A stretch of 64,000 nucleotides of DNA, taken from NCBI GenBank assembly GCA_002838945.1, contig PGXB01000008.1, forward strand, positions 1-64,000, in the 5' to 3' direction. This DNA is from a candidate division Zixibacteria bacterium HGW-Zixibacteria-1 (GTDB lineage Bacteria > Zixibacteria > MSB-5A5 > GN15 > PGXB01). Position 1 is the stretch's first letter; each line of letters opens with the position of its first letter. The translations under genes and the position numbers were made by a program. Of this stretch, positions 7,867 through 16,485 are shown one piece after another. Below the pieces are notes generated by a model, which ran no database searches, was not told the DNA's origin, and saw only the letters and a program-made list of their open reading frames with translations.

Positions 7867-9702
7867 TTTGCTTGCAGGTGAAAAATACCTGATGGTGTCA
7901 TCCTGGGCGCGATAATAAAAGCCGAGGCCTTTCGAGCCCAGAGTGAGCTGGAAGTATTCCGGGATAAGCGTCGATTTGAACATATAGACATAATCATCCA
8001 TAGGAACCACAATGGCGAAACGGGGGATGTTTTCTTCAAGAAGCTGTCCGCCATTGAAAAAATCGCTTTTTGGGAAAAAGAACATTGCCGGACGAACTGA
8101 AATATAGGTGACCCGTTTCTCTTTCAGATATTCATAATCAGCCCGTTTTTGATGGGCCATCAGTTTATCGAAGGGAAGAAGTTTGGCCGGGATGTCCGGC
8201 AATTTGCGATGTGCCACATGTTTGTCGGTCAGGCCCAGGTAATCAATGGTTGTCAGACCGGTATAATATGGAATGGCCCCGACGCACCACAAGGATATGA
8301 TTTCATTTCGATTTACATAGCCCTTTTCAATGAATTGATTAAAGAGTCGCGCCTGAGGCAAGAAGACCTGCTCCAGGGCCATTTTATGTTCTTCCTGCCG
8401 GATACAGACAAATTGCGAAGCCAGTTTGGCATGAATTTTATCCGACAGGCTCAAGTAGGCCCGCAAACCGGGCACTGCTTTCAGAAGAGAGCTGTCCGCT
8501 TGTGAGGCTTTGATGCCGATAGCGGAGTCATATTTTTTCGGGAAATTGTCGTGCGATAACTGAGCCGAAGCAGTGTAAAGAACCAAGGCAACAACGACAT
8601 ACAAAGGAACGGCGTATCGCAGCGCTTTGATGCGTGATTCCGATATTACGGACCACATCGCCCGGAATCCTTCCTGGACACTGATTGCCAGTATCGGCAG
8701 GATGACATCAAGCGGCCGGAATTCGAAATGATCACCGCCGAGATAGGTTATATAGACGATGTATGGCACAAGAGGTATGCGGAAATCGAATAGAATTTTG
8801 AGTCGTTTGCGATCGTACTTTTTGGAAAACAGAAACCGGACGAGAGGCACAAGAAGATAAAGGCCATACTCATGGAAAAAAAGAAACAGGTAAAGTGCGC
8901 CCGATTCAAACCAGGCACCGGTTACTTTGGCATAGAAAGTATTCGGAAAGGGATAGCCGTAGTAAAGCAGTCGAAAGGCAAAATGCGCCCCGACTATGAT
9001 TAGAAATATAGATGATGCCTTTACAATGCCCCCGAAATTTTCTTTCCTTATCAGCCGATTCAAAATTTGATAACCAAAAAATGAAGCAAACAGCAGTATC
9101 CCTTCCGGGCGGGTGAGTGCCGCCAGCGCGAAAAAGAAGGCGGCCGGGCCGAATGAGCCGGTATCCTGATCTTTCTCGCGGACGGTAAATATGATTCCGA
9201 GAAATATCAGAAGCGTAAACAATTTGGTTTCCAACCCGCCGGTTGACCAGACCGCATAGGTGCGGTTGAGGGCAAGAAGAAGCGGCGCGATAAGAATAAA
9301 GAAATCGTATTTTGACCGTGAAAACATCTTTCGGTTGAAATAATAGACAAGCCCAAAGAGCGCAATAGATGAGCCGATACTCAAAATTTTGGCCATTATT
9401 TCAGGCGCCAGGCCGAGCAGGTTGAACATGGCCAGAAGAATGACCCACAGGAAATTGGTGTAGCCCTCGACGCGTTCGCCGACATTGAACACCGGGCCAA
9501 AACCGTCGGCGATATTACGAGCGTATCGGAAGCTGATAAAGGCGTCGTCGGTCAGAAAAATATACTGAAAAATGTGGAATATAAGAATAATCGAAATAAT
9601 TATCAAAGCGGCGGCATAAATAAAGGACCTGGTATTCATAATACTTGCAGAGTTTTTATAAAGATATAACAGCGCGGTATCAAACGACAACAACTTTTTC
9701 AT
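7864..9702 (-). CDS. Polytopic GT-C type glycosyltransferase
   Basis: A 612-residue membrane protein with about ten hydrophobic segments, then a soluble C-terminal third. The first periplasmic loop carries DDAFISFRYARN and later GERVEGYTNFLW. This acidic pair and the RYARN/EGYTN pattern are typical of GT-C enzymes related to mycobacterial AftB-like arabinofuranosyltransferases, which use polyprenyl-phosphate sugars on the outer face of the membrane. The sugar and acceptor cannot be told. Start uncertain: ATG 9702 has no clear ribosome site, and an in-frame ATG at 9639 lies directly before the first membrane helix. The gene is monocistronic and divergent from the dehydratase-like gene. Confidence 0.75.
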   Translation of the reverse strand: MKKLLSFDTALLYLYKNSASIMNTRSFIYAAALIIISIILIFHIFQYIFLTDDAFISFRYARNIADGFGPVFNVGERVEGYTNFLWVILLAMFNLLGLAPEIMAKILSIGSSIALFGLVYYFNRKMFSRSKYDFFILIAPLLLALNRTYAVWSTGGLETKLFTLLIFLGIIFTVREKDQDTGSFGPAAFFFALAALTRPEGILLFASFFGYQILNRLIRKENFGGIVKASSIFLIIVGAHFAFRLLYYGYPFPNTFYAKVTGAWFESGALYLFLFFHEYGLYLLVPLVRFLFSKKYDRKRLKILFDFRIPLVPYIVYITYLGGDHFEFRPLDVILPILAISVQEGFRAMWSVISESRIKALRYAVPLYVVVALVLYTASAQLSHDNFPKKYDSAIGIKASQADSSLLKAVPGLRAYLSLSDKIHAKLASQFVCIRQEEHKMALEQVFLPQARLFNQFIEKGYVNRNEIISLWCVGAIPYYTGLTTIDYLGLTDKHVAHRKLPDIPAKLLPFDKLMAHQKRADYEYLKEKRVTYISVRPAMFFFPKSDFFNGGQLLEENIPRFAIVVPMDDYVYMFKSTLIPEYFQLTLGSKGLGFYYRAQDDTIRYFSPASK

Positions 9703-9793
9703 TCTTTTGACGGCGGTCTCTTGCGATAAGTGTGGTTTGGGAGTATATTCTATTCAATAAAAGTCGTCTGTTTTTATAAAATGGGAGTTCGCA

Positions 9794-11254
9794 ATGGCTT
9801 TAAAAACCTATGAAGAATATATCGAGTCGCTCCGGAAAATGCGGCCCAATATTTATAAGTTCGATGAACTGATTGAGGATGTCGTCACACATCCGGCGAC
9901 GAGAAACACCGTCGAAGGGCACAGCAAGACCTTCAGGGCAAATTCCGATCCAAAAGAGAGGGAAACCCTGACCACCACATCTCATCTCACTGGGGAGCCT
10001 ATCAGCCGGTATTTATCGATTATAATGTCACCCGAGGACATGTATGCCAACAGCCGCATGAAGCGGCATATGTTTCATCTGACCGGCACCTGCACCGGCG
10101 GGCGTTGCGCTGGTTGGAGCGCGCTCAACTCGATGTTTATTACGACTTATGAAATGGATGCGAAACTGGGGACCGATTACCATAAGCGATTTCTGGCCTG
10201 GCTGGCGGATGCCCAGAAACGCGATATCACCATTTCCGGGGCGTTGACCGATCCCAAAGGGGACCGGACCAAGTCGCCGTCGATGCAGGATGATCCGGAT
10301 ATGAACCTTCGCGTGGTCGAGCGGCGCGCCGACGGCATTGTGGTCAGGGGCGCCAAGGTGATGATATGCGGCGTGGCGGCGGCCAATGAAATTTTTATTC
10401 TGCCCGGGTCGGCTTATCGGGAAGCGGATAAAGATTATGCTATTTCGTTTGTCATCCCGCGTGATATTGAAAATCTGACCATTGTCGAAACGCGTCATCC
10501 CAGCGATATGCGTGAATATGAGGAAGGTTTTGACAGTCCAGTTAAGGAAGGCGGCATAACCCAGGCATTTCTGTTGTTCGAGGATGTCTTTGTTCCTAAG
10601 GAACGGATCTTTATGGATGGCGAGTGCGAGTTTACGCTTAATGCGGTCAAATACTTCATCGGGCCTTATCGGGCGGCTATCGGCGGCTGTGTTGCCGGGC
10701 AGGGCGATATAAAGATCGGATCGGCCATCCTGACGGCGCGCGCCAATGGATTGCACTCCAAGGTCTTCAGCGACAAGTTGACCCAGATGCATATCAATAA
10801 TGAAACTACGTATGGAATGGGTATAGCGGCGGCCGCGATGGGGAAAAAGCATCTGTCGGGCGCCTGGATCTGCGATGCCCTGCTTTCGAACGTGAACAAG
10901 GTTCATGTGGCGACATTGCCGTATGAAACCTCGCGTATTGCACAGGATATCGCCGGAGGTATTGCCGAAACCGGATGCATGCCGTCCTATAAAGATTTCA
11001 ATTCAAAAAAGTACGGCCACCTGATTCAGAAATATATGAAGGCCAAATATTCGGCCGATACCCGGGCGAGGGCGGCCCGACTGGTGGAATGGGCCACTAT
11101 CGGGGCGGGGGTTCCGGGATGTATGCACGGGGGCGGATCGCCCGATGGGGCCAAGCTGTTTATCCGGGCGATGGCCGATCTTGAGAGCAAAGTCGAAGTG
11201 GCTCGGAGACTTGCCGGAATCAGTGAAGAGCTTAAAGACCCGGAGAAAAAATAG
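9794..11254 (+). CDS. 4-hydroxybutyryl-CoA dehydratase / HpaB-family flavoprotein with altered Fe-S ligand sites
   Basis: The 486-residue sequence follows AbfD (4-hydroxybutyryl-CoA dehydratase/vinylacetyl-CoA isomerase) and the 4-hydroxyphenylacetate 3-hydroxylase fold from end to end: YEEYIESLRKM, TYEMD...G.DYHK, GALTDPKGDR, DGIVVRGAK, ADKDYAISF, and MHGGGSPDGAK near the C-terminus. FAD binding is therefore expected. Clostridial AbfD holds a [4Fe-4S] cluster through Cys99, Cys103, His292 and Cys299. Here the first pair appears as C100-x4-C105, the His position reads Ile334 (with His333 beside it) and the last Cys is Gly341. A canonical dehydratase is thus doubtful; an isomerase or other acyl-CoA activity is possible. 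Monocistronic, followed by a terminator. Confidence 0.8.
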   Translation: MALKTYEEYIESLRKMRPNIYKFDELIEDVVTHPATRNTVEGHSKTFRANSDPKERETLTTTSHLTGEPISRYLSIIMSPEDMYANSRMKRHMFHLTGTCTGGRCAGWSALNSMFITTYEMDAKLGTDYHKRFLAWLADAQKRDITISGALTDPKGDRTKSPSMQDDPDMNLRVVERRADGIVVRGAKVMICGVAAANEIFILPGSAYREADKDYAISFVIPRDIENLTIVETRHPSDMREYEEGFDSPVKEGGITQAFLLFEDVFVPKERIFMDGECEFTLNAVKYFIGPYRAAIGGCVAGQGDIKIGSAILTARANGLHSKVFSDKLTQMHINNETTYGMGIAAAAMGKKHLSGAWICDALLSNVNKVHVATLPYETSRIAQDIAGGIAETGCMPSYKDFNSKKYGHLIQKYMKAKYSADTRARAARLVEWATIGAGVPGCMHGGGSPDGAKLFIRAMADLESKVEVARRLAGISEELKDPEKK

Positions 11255-11293
11255 GGTCAGGTTTATTCTGTTTTCATATTTACGAATATTCAT

Positions 11294-11322
11294 ACGGCGG
11301 CATTTTTGTGCCGCCGTTTTGT
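11294..11322 (+). terminator. Rho-independent terminator
   Basis: CGGCGGCA (11295-11302) pairs perfectly with TGCCGCCG (11309-11316) around TTTTTG, followed by TTTTGTTTC. It ends the dehydratase-like transcript. Confidence 0.85.
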
Positions 11323-11384
11323 TTCTTTGGACATCGGACTAACCTCATGAAAAAAATCAGGTTATGAAAATTTTGATATAATCC

Positions 11385-11413
11385 TTGACAAACATGGACG
11401 TGTTTATTACATT
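11385..11413 (+). promoter_or_regulatory. Candidate promoter with a long leader before the Lnt-like membrane protein
   Basis: TTGACA (11385-11390), a 17-base spacer and TACATT (11408-11413). A start near 11420 would give an untranslated leader of about 180 bases containing the complementary pair ATAGTCC/GGACTAT. Otherwise I see nothing coding between 11323 and 11601. Confidence 0.45.
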
Positions 11414-11601
11414 TACAACATCAAATAATAGTCCGGACATCCTGGAAATTCACTATTAGCAGGACTATTTTTCGGAAGTTTAGCAGTTTGTTTGATTGAT
11501 TTTTCGGTTCTAATATAGACTACTCGCTTTTTACCGCCCGAGGTATATCAAATTAATTCGGGTGTGGCGGGGTGAGAACCTGGGGAGACAGGGAGAGACA
11601 G

Positions 11602-12336
11602 ATGCTCGGGAAAAAATCCGTTCCTGAGAAATTAAGACATCTTTCCATAAGAGACAGTCGGAGACAGGCGTCAAATCGGCTGTATGATTTGGCCGAAGAT
11701 TTTCTCTATGCCGGCAGTTCGGCGTTACTTCTGCTTATTATAAATCTCTTTGACAGTTACTGGTTTCTCTGTTTTATCGCCCTCCTGCCGTTAATTATAA
11801 GGCTTTCGCGAGCCTCGATCCAGTCTGCAGTCCGCACCGGATTTCTGTTCGGACTTTCTTTCCTGCTGACCGTTTCCATCGACTCTATTGCGACAGTTCC
11901 TCTATTGACAGCCTTCAAGATATTTGCCGGCCTGGTGCTTATAGTGGCCCTGGCCGGTGCCACCGGCTGGATCAGGAAACGGTATGGTTTCAATCCTGTT
12001 TTCTTGGCGGTTTTCTGGGCCTTTCTTGATTATGGTCTGGACGGACTCGGTATAACACCGGGGATACTCGGCAAAGTGCCGCTATCGATTCCGATCTTTG
12101 GGGCCATATCGACATTATTCGGGTTCGTCATTGTTTCGTTCATTATCGTCCTGGCCAATTCATTACTGCTGATAGCAATTGAGAAAATCGCAGGCCTGGC
12201 CGGAAAGATTGAAAAAGATTTTCCCGCCGAGGCATTTGTCTGGCGGATTTTGCTTCGTAAACGCGGATATTCAAAAATCCTGAACCTTGTTCCGGAAGTC
12301 CGTGGCCCGCCGAGTGCTTCGATTTTATCCATCTAA
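11602..12336 (+). CDS. Membrane protein resembling the N-terminal half of Lnt, without the nitrilase domain
   Basis: Six or so hydrophobic segments follow the pattern of apolipoprotein N-acyltransferase: WFLCFIALLPLI, then SAVRTGFLFGLSF, then VFLAVFWAFLDYGLDGLG, then FGFVIVSFIIVLANSLLL. The protein ends soon after the last helix. The CN-hydrolase domain that carries the Glu-Lys-Cys triad of Lnt is absent, so it cannot be an N-acyltransferase by itself. A complete Lnt is encoded at 33.4 kb. Start at ATG 11602 (GGGAG upstream) rather than GTG 11572. Alternatives are an unrelated polytopic protein or a degenerate duplicate; the reading frame is intact, which argues for a retained role. Confidence 0.6.
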   Translation: MLGKKSVPEKLRHLSIRDSRRQASNRLYDLAEDFLYAGSSALLLLIINLFDSYWFLCFIALLPLIIRLSRASIQSAVRTGFLFGLSFLLTVSIDSIATVPLLTAFKIFAGLVLIVALAGATGWIRKRYGFNPVFLAVFWAFLDYGLDGLGITPGILGKVPLSIPIFGAISTLFGFVIVSFIIVLANSLLLIAIEKIAGLAGKIEKDFPAEAFVWRILLRKRGYSKILNLVPEVRGPPSASILSI

Positions 12337-12422
12337 ATTAGATCTAAGACCACCATGGAATTCCAGATAAAATGGAATTTCGGGTTGTTCATAATACGAT
12401 TATTAAAAATTTGGAGAATATG

Positions 12423-13013
12423 ATGAAGAAATTATTGATACTCTTGGTAGCGGCTTTTATCGTCATGTCAATGACATCCTTTGCAGGTGATACCGGGGAA
12501 AAGGCTTTCGGAGATGTTTACTATAAGGTTCTGCCTACTGGTCAGAATCCTGTCTATCCGCCAAATGGTACTAATTGGAATTTAGTCCCTGGCACTGGTA
12601 TTGTAAACTTTTCGGTAGCAGTTGGCCAGGATTTGTACATTGCAGTTGAAAATAGTCTTGTTTCAACAAATGCTACAGATTTGACATTAAAACTTTTTGG
12701 CACCGCATTAATACAAATGCCTTTTGAATCGGTTTGGGCAGATCCTGTCACCACAGTGGTTGCACCAAGAGGGGCTCCTTATGAGTCTGACACTTACAAG
12801 AGTTATCCCTATAGATTTGTCCCGCAGCCCGACTGGCATTATTTTAAATTTTATGGTTTTTCAACGGGACCTGCCAATATAACAAAGATTCAAGCCGTTC
12901 CCAATTGCTATGTTCCCTCCCTGACTACCTATGGAATTGCTGCTCTGGTTCTGATTCTTATTGCCTCTTCGATTTTTGTCATCTATCGTCGCCGTAGAAC
13001 GGTGACGGCATAA
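12423..13013 (+). CDS. Secreted protein with IPTL/PEP-CTERM-like C-terminal sorting signal
   Basis: An N-terminal signal peptide (MKKLLILLVAAFIVMSMTSFAG) leads to a domain of about 140 residues with no recognised family, predicted beta-rich. The C-terminus is tripartite: VPSLTTYG, a hydrophobic helix (IAALVLILIASSIFVI) and the basic tail YRRRR. This is the plan of IPTL-type and PEP-CTERM signals that exosortases cleave to attach proteins at the surface; the usual Trp of the motif is Tyr here. No exosortase is encoded in this window. Start at ATG 12423 after GGAG; ATG 12420 is equally in frame. Base composition is more AT-rich than the neighbours. Confidence 0.7.
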   Translation: MKKLLILLVAAFIVMSMTSFAGDTGEKAFGDVYYKVLPTGQNPVYPPNGTNWNLVPGTGIVNFSVAVGQDLYIAVENSLVSTNATDLTLKLFGTALIQMPFESVWADPVTTVVAPRGAPYESDTYKSYPYRFVPQPDWHYFKFYGFSTGPANITKIQAVPNCYVPSLTTYGIAALVLILIASSIFVIYRRRRTVTA

Positions 13014-13017
13014 ATAC

Positions 13018-13047
13018 AAAAGCGACGTTATAAATAACATCGCTTTT
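13018..13047. terminator. Bidirectional-type terminator after the sorted protein gene
   Basis: AAAAGCGA (13018-13025) pairs with TCGCTTTT (13040-13047), with an inner GTTA/TAAC stem. A-rich and T-rich flanks make it usable on both strands between convergent genes. Confidence 0.75.
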
Positions 13048-13055
13048 GCCCCGTA

Positions 13056-13079
13056 GACGCCGGGTTAACACCCGGCGTC
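13056..13079. repeat. Perfect 10-bp inverted repeat
   Basis: GACGCCGGGT and ACCCGGCGTC flank a TAAC loop. The hairpin is GC-rich and has no T run, so it may be a second stop signal for the symporter operon or a dispersed palindromic element. I saw only one copy. Confidence 0.6.
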
Positions 13080-13113
13080 CCGCTTTTAGGGTAATAATTA
13101 TATCATCGTCAAT

Positions 13114-14559
13114 TTAATCCGATGGTTTCGCCAGCATCTCGTTATTTTTATACGTGGCCAGGCTGACCAGCCATACCGCCAGCAAGGCAAAAATGAAGGC
13201 GGGAACTATTTCATATAACAATCCGGTCAATTGCGGTGTGAAGTGCCAGGCGATAACTGTCACCGTCCCGACCAGCATCCCGGCCAGAATGCCCTCGCGG
13301 GTGGTTTTGCGCCACCATAGGGACAGAAGCAATGCCGGGCCGAAGGCGGAACCAAGCCCCGACCAGGCAAACGCCACCATGGTGAAGACCAGCTCCCTCG
13401 AAAGCATGGCAATACCAAAAGCGGCAACACCGACGCAGAATGTGATCAGTCTGGAAATGGTCACCAGCTTTTGATCGGAGGCGTTCTTATCGAAGTAGTT
13501 ATGGTAAATATCTTCGGCCACCGCCGATGTTGTTACCAGTAATTGGCTGTCGGCGGTGGACATCATGGCCGCAATAGCGCCCGAAATCAGAATACCGGCG
13601 AGCCATCCGGGAAGAAGCTGCGTGGCCATCATCGGCATGACTTTTTCAGGATCGGCGATGGCGGTATTGGCAAAAACCACAATGCCGAACAATCCGATAA
13701 ACATGGCGCCCCAGAAAGCCAGAACCGCCCAACTGATGGCGATAACCGTGCCCTTGCGCAGTTGATCGGGATCCTTGATGGCCATAAAGCGGGCCAGAAG
13801 ATGCGGCTGGCCCATATATCCTAATCCCCAGGCCAGGCCGGAGATAATCGACAGCGTCGCCAGAATCCCGGTATTGCCGCCGAGGATCGAGAGATGATCG
13901 GCCTGAGTGGATGCGATTTGCGCGACGATTTTATCCCAGCCGCCGAATTCGACCAGGGCGATAATGGGCAAAAGCACCAGCGTGAAGACCATGAGCAATG
14001 ACTGAATGAAATCGGTCCAGGCAACCGCCATGAAACCACCCATGATGGTGTAGAAAAGTATGATCAAAGCGCCGATTATCATTCCATAAAATTCGGGAAT
14101 GCCGAAAGTGACATTCAGGACCTTGCCGGCGCCGATAAACTGCGCGCACACATAAAAAGTAAAAAAGAAAACGATGATAATGGTGCCGAAGGTCCGGATG
14201 ACCTTGGTCGTATCGTTGTACTTATTTTCGAAATACTCCGGAATGGTCAGGGCGTAGTTGGCTTCCGATTCGATGCGCAGCCGGCGGGAAATGAACATCC
14301 ATGAGAACAATATGCCCGAGGTGCACCCGATGGCAACCCAGAGTTCCGACAATCCTGATGCAAAAATCACTCCCGGCAGTCCAAGTAAGAGCCAGGCCGA
14401 TTCACCGGAAGCTCTTTCCGAGAATGTCACCACCCACACTCCGAGTCGTCGGCCCGCCAGAACATAATCGGCAAGGGTCTTATTGAACCGAAAGGTCAAG
14501 AAGCCGACGATCAGCAAAGTAATCAAATACAGGATAAAACCGATTAATACCGCGCTCAT
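13114..14559 (-). CDS. putP: Sodium/solute symporter, PutP type
   Basis: A protein of 481 residues with about 13 membrane segments in the order of the SSS family. The family motifs ADYVLAGRRLG in the first loop, GESAW, GLPG.....G, and the TADSQLL helix (STADSQLLVTTSAVAEDIY) match sodium/proline and sodium/pantothenate transporters. Proline is the best guess; another small organic acid is possible. The ATG at 14557-14559 is eight bases after GGGAGG and overlaps the stop of the small upstream gene by four bases (ATGA). Reading further upstream in this frame only produces the shifted sequence of that small gene. Confidence 0.88.
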   Translation of the reverse strand: MSAVLIGFILYLITLLIVGFLTFRFNKTLADYVLAGRRLGVWVVTFSERASGESAWLLLGLPGVIFASGLSELWVAIGCTSGILFSWMFISRRLRIESEANYALTIPEYFENKYNDTTKVIRTFGTIIIVFFFTFYVCAQFIGAGKVLNVTFGIPEFYGMIIGALIILFYTIMGGFMAVAWTDFIQSLLMVFTLVLLPIIALVEFGGWDKIVAQIASTQADHLSILGGNTGILATLSIISGLAWGLGYMGQPHLLARFMAIKDPDQLRKGTVIAISWAVLAFWGAMFIGLFGIVVFANTAIADPEKVMPMMATQLLPGWLAGILISGAIAAMMSTADSQLLVTTSAVAEDIYHNYFDKNASDQKLVTISRLITFCVGVAAFGIAMLSRELVFTMVAFAWSGLGSAFGPALLLSLWWRKTTREGILAGMLVGTVTVIAWHFTPQLTGLLYEIVPAFIFALLAVWLVSLATYKNNEMLAKPSD

Positions 14560-14657
14560 TGCTTGGACCTCCCGCCGGTCACGGTATAGAATATGACACC
14601 GATCATGACCAGCAATACAGGCGGCGCGAATATCCAGAAATATGTCCAAAAACTCAT
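14556..14657 (-). CDS. 33-residue symporter small accessory protein
   Basis: An ATG at 14655-14657 opens a frame of 33 codons: MSFWTYFWIFAPPVLLVMIG, followed by VIFYTVTGGRSKQ and stop. It has one hydrophobic helix and a short basic tail. Its TGA overlaps the symporter ATG, so the two are translationally coupled. Tiny one-helix proteins encoded directly before SSS transporters are known as symporter small accessory proteins and may assist assembly. A weak AGAGG lies about 12 bases upstream of the start. The evidence is the coupling, the helix and the position; no functional residue is known. Confidence 0.72.
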   Translation of the reverse strand: MSFWTYFWIFAPPVLLVMIGVIFYTVTGGRSKQ

Positions 14658-14725
14658 GTTATCAGTTACAACCTCTATAATAGTTTATTCTTTTCTAACT
14701 CCACACGCCGGCAATTTCGTTTCTG

Positions 14726-15811
14726 TCAATCGATCATGGGTTCTTCGTCGGTTATAAAATATCCTTCTCTGATTTTTCTGATTATTACATAAGCATAGGT
14801 CTGTCCCGTTGCGATAATTGAGACAATATAACCCCAAATTATCAAAAATGCCAGAAAAAGTGAAATCGACATGAGATAGGAGGAGAAGTCGGAATTCAGT
14901 TCGGAGGCGGTCAATACCGAAATATCAAAGCCGAAATTTACGCCCGGGAAAATATTGAAAGTGAGACCGGCCAAGCCGCTGTTTATCGGAAGGTGCGCCA
15001 GACCGGAAGCTATCAGGATGTTGATTTTTTCTCCGCCGCCCAGCGCCGTGATAATTTTCATGAATTGTACACCTCGGAAACAGACATACGCGAATACAAA
15101 ACCGGCGATTTTTGCGGCGACAAAAGTATAGATCGAATATCCCGCCCAGCGCAGCGGTTGTCTTATGGCAGTGGAGAACGTGCCCAGAATCGAATTGAAA
15201 GTTTCGCCGGCCCGGTCGGCGGCCACCGCCGACGGCATGACGAATATGCCGGTCATCAGAACAAATATTACAAGTAGTGTCATTAACGAAATAATAAAAT
15301 TGGGAAAGAAGAAAAATACCGAGTAAATCAATTCTCCGAGATATGGAATGCGGGCTATCAAACCGACCAGCACGCCCAGCAGGACTATAAGCCCGATGAA
15401 TAGTACAATGGTAAGGATGGACATGAAAAGTTGCTTTACTCTTTTTCCGGCGAATTTCATCGCCTGCAAAGCGGTACAGAACTGATTGCCGCGGAATCTC
15501 TCGATATCGGTGATTGATATGGCGGTCATCCCGGCCAGAACGATCAGAACGGCGAATGCAATTCCGGTATAATAAATCAGCGCGCCCGCCATGGTGTCAA
15601 AATGGAAAAGGCATAAGGGGAGCAGTCCAAACGTCTCGTATAACGAAACAAGAGGCTGACCGGTGGCGGCGAAACCGGCATAAGTGAAGATATCATATAT
15701 AATTAACGCCGCTATCAAGGACGCGGATGCGATAAATATTTTCTTGGCCTTGAGAGCCGCGGCCGGGACCGAAATTATGTCCAGATAATTGTAATGCAGA
15801 TTATTCCTCAC
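14726..15811 (-). CDS. Uncharacterised polytopic membrane protein
   Basis: The 361-residue protein has a short N-terminal amphipathic part, then about seven hydrophobic segments with few charged residues between them. The final tail (RKIREGYFITDEEPMID) is charged and probably cytoplasmic. The layout somewhat recalls YIP1/DUF-type inner-membrane proteins of FCB bacteria, but no diagnostic motif is seen. It starts with GTG (15809-15811) and has no strong ribosome site. It lies upstream of the symporter pair on the same strand, about 70 bases away, so it may be cotranscribed. Function unknown. Confidence 0.75.
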   Translation of the reverse strand: MRNNLHYNYLDIISVPAAALKAKKIFIASASLIAALIIYDIFTYAGFAATGQPLVSLYETFGLLPLCLFHFDTMAGALIYYTGIAFAVLIVLAGMTAISITDIERFRGNQFCTALQAMKFAGKRVKQLFMSILTIVLFIGLIVLLGVLVGLIARIPYLGELIYSVFFFFPNFIISLMTLLVIFVLMTGIFVMPSAVAADRAGETFNSILGTFSTAIRQPLRWAGYSIYTFVAAKIAGFVFAYVCFRGVQFMKIITALGGGEKINILIASGLAHLPINSGLAGLTFNIFPGVNFGFDISVLTASELNSDFSSYLMSISLFLAFLIIWGYIVSIIATGQTYAYVIIRKIREGYFITDEEPMID

Positions 15812-15905
15812 GGTCCGAAATTTGCCTAATCCGTATATTTATGTCAAGCTATAAATTGGTTCAGATTTCCGGCCATTTTCCGATAGAGATGAAAAAGGGG
15901 AGACG

Positions 15906-16475
15906 ATGCTGCGAGCGGGCTTAAGACGGGCAACGATACTTATGAGCAGATGCAAAGCCAATCTCATAATAAGCATATACATGATTCTTTCCGCCGCCTT
16001 AACCTTAACCGGCGGTATTTTTTTGATCGCCTCATCGCTGAATCTTCAACCGCTGACGGCATTGGTTGTTGCTTTGGCGTCGGCGCTGGGGTTGTTGATT
16101 TACCCCATTATGTTAATGACCCGCGAATATTCCCGACCCCGTGAGTCAATAAGAAGGAAAATCGAAAAACTCGGCCAGGGTCGTCTCGACCAACCGCTGG
16201 TTCTTGACGACCAGGAAATATTTGTCGGCCTGGCCGAATCGGTCAATGTCGCCAGCGAGAAACTTTCGGATAAACTTCAATCAATTATCAGAAATACCAA
16301 CCGTTTGTCTCAGGTCGAGGATGAGCTTTCGTCACTCTTTCGGCCCAGAAATGCCGCTGATGAGTACACCAGGGATCTGGTCTGCCGCCTGAAAATATGC
16401 ACCAGCCGGCTCAAGAATGATCTTAACGACTTTTGTTTATGCCAGGAACAGGAATCTGAAAAGATAGTCCGATAA
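15906..16475 (+). CDS. Two-helix membrane protein with HAMP-like cytoplasmic region
   Basis: Residues of about 20-45 and 50-72 form two membrane helices with a very short loop. They are followed by a charged segment (IRRKIEKLGQGRLDQPLVLDD) reminiscent of a HAMP connector, then a coiled-coil-like stretch (AESVNVASEKLSDKLQSII). HAMP-like domains relay signals in sensors, but there is no kinase, cyclase or methyl-accepting domain here, so if it is a signalling protein it lacks an output. The ATG follows AAAAGGGGAGACG, a good ribosome site. It converges with the Ycf48-like gene, ten bases apart. Confidence 0.7.
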   Translation: MLRAGLRRATILMSRCKANLIISIYMILSAALTLTGGIFLIASSLNLQPLTALVVALASALGLLIYPIMLMTREYSRPRESIRRKIEKLGQGRLDQPLVLDDQEIFVGLAESVNVASEKLSDKLQSIIRNTNRLSQVEDELSSLFRPRNAADEYTRDLVCRLKICTSRLKNDLNDFCLCQEQESEKIVR

Positions 16476-16485
16476 TCCGCAGTTC

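Noticed and set aside
10028-10906. A 292-codon open frame on the minus strand inside the dehydratase-like gene
   Set aside because: It is opposite a clearly conserved protein, has no family features and no ribosome site; it reflects the codon bias of the real gene. The same holds for long antisense frames under ftsA (57603-58457) and ftsZ (58635-59474).
9794-11254. Naming the gene abfD outright
   Set aside because: Two of the four cluster ligands are not at the expected positions, so only the family is claimed.
13056-13079. Part of a dispersed repeat family or CRISPR-like array
   Set aside because: Only one copy was found, and no regularly spaced repeats occur anywhere in the window.
13114-14649. 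A longer symporter start 30 codons upstream
   Set aside because: That extension is the out-of-frame reading of the small accessory gene; a good ribosome site precedes the inner ATG.
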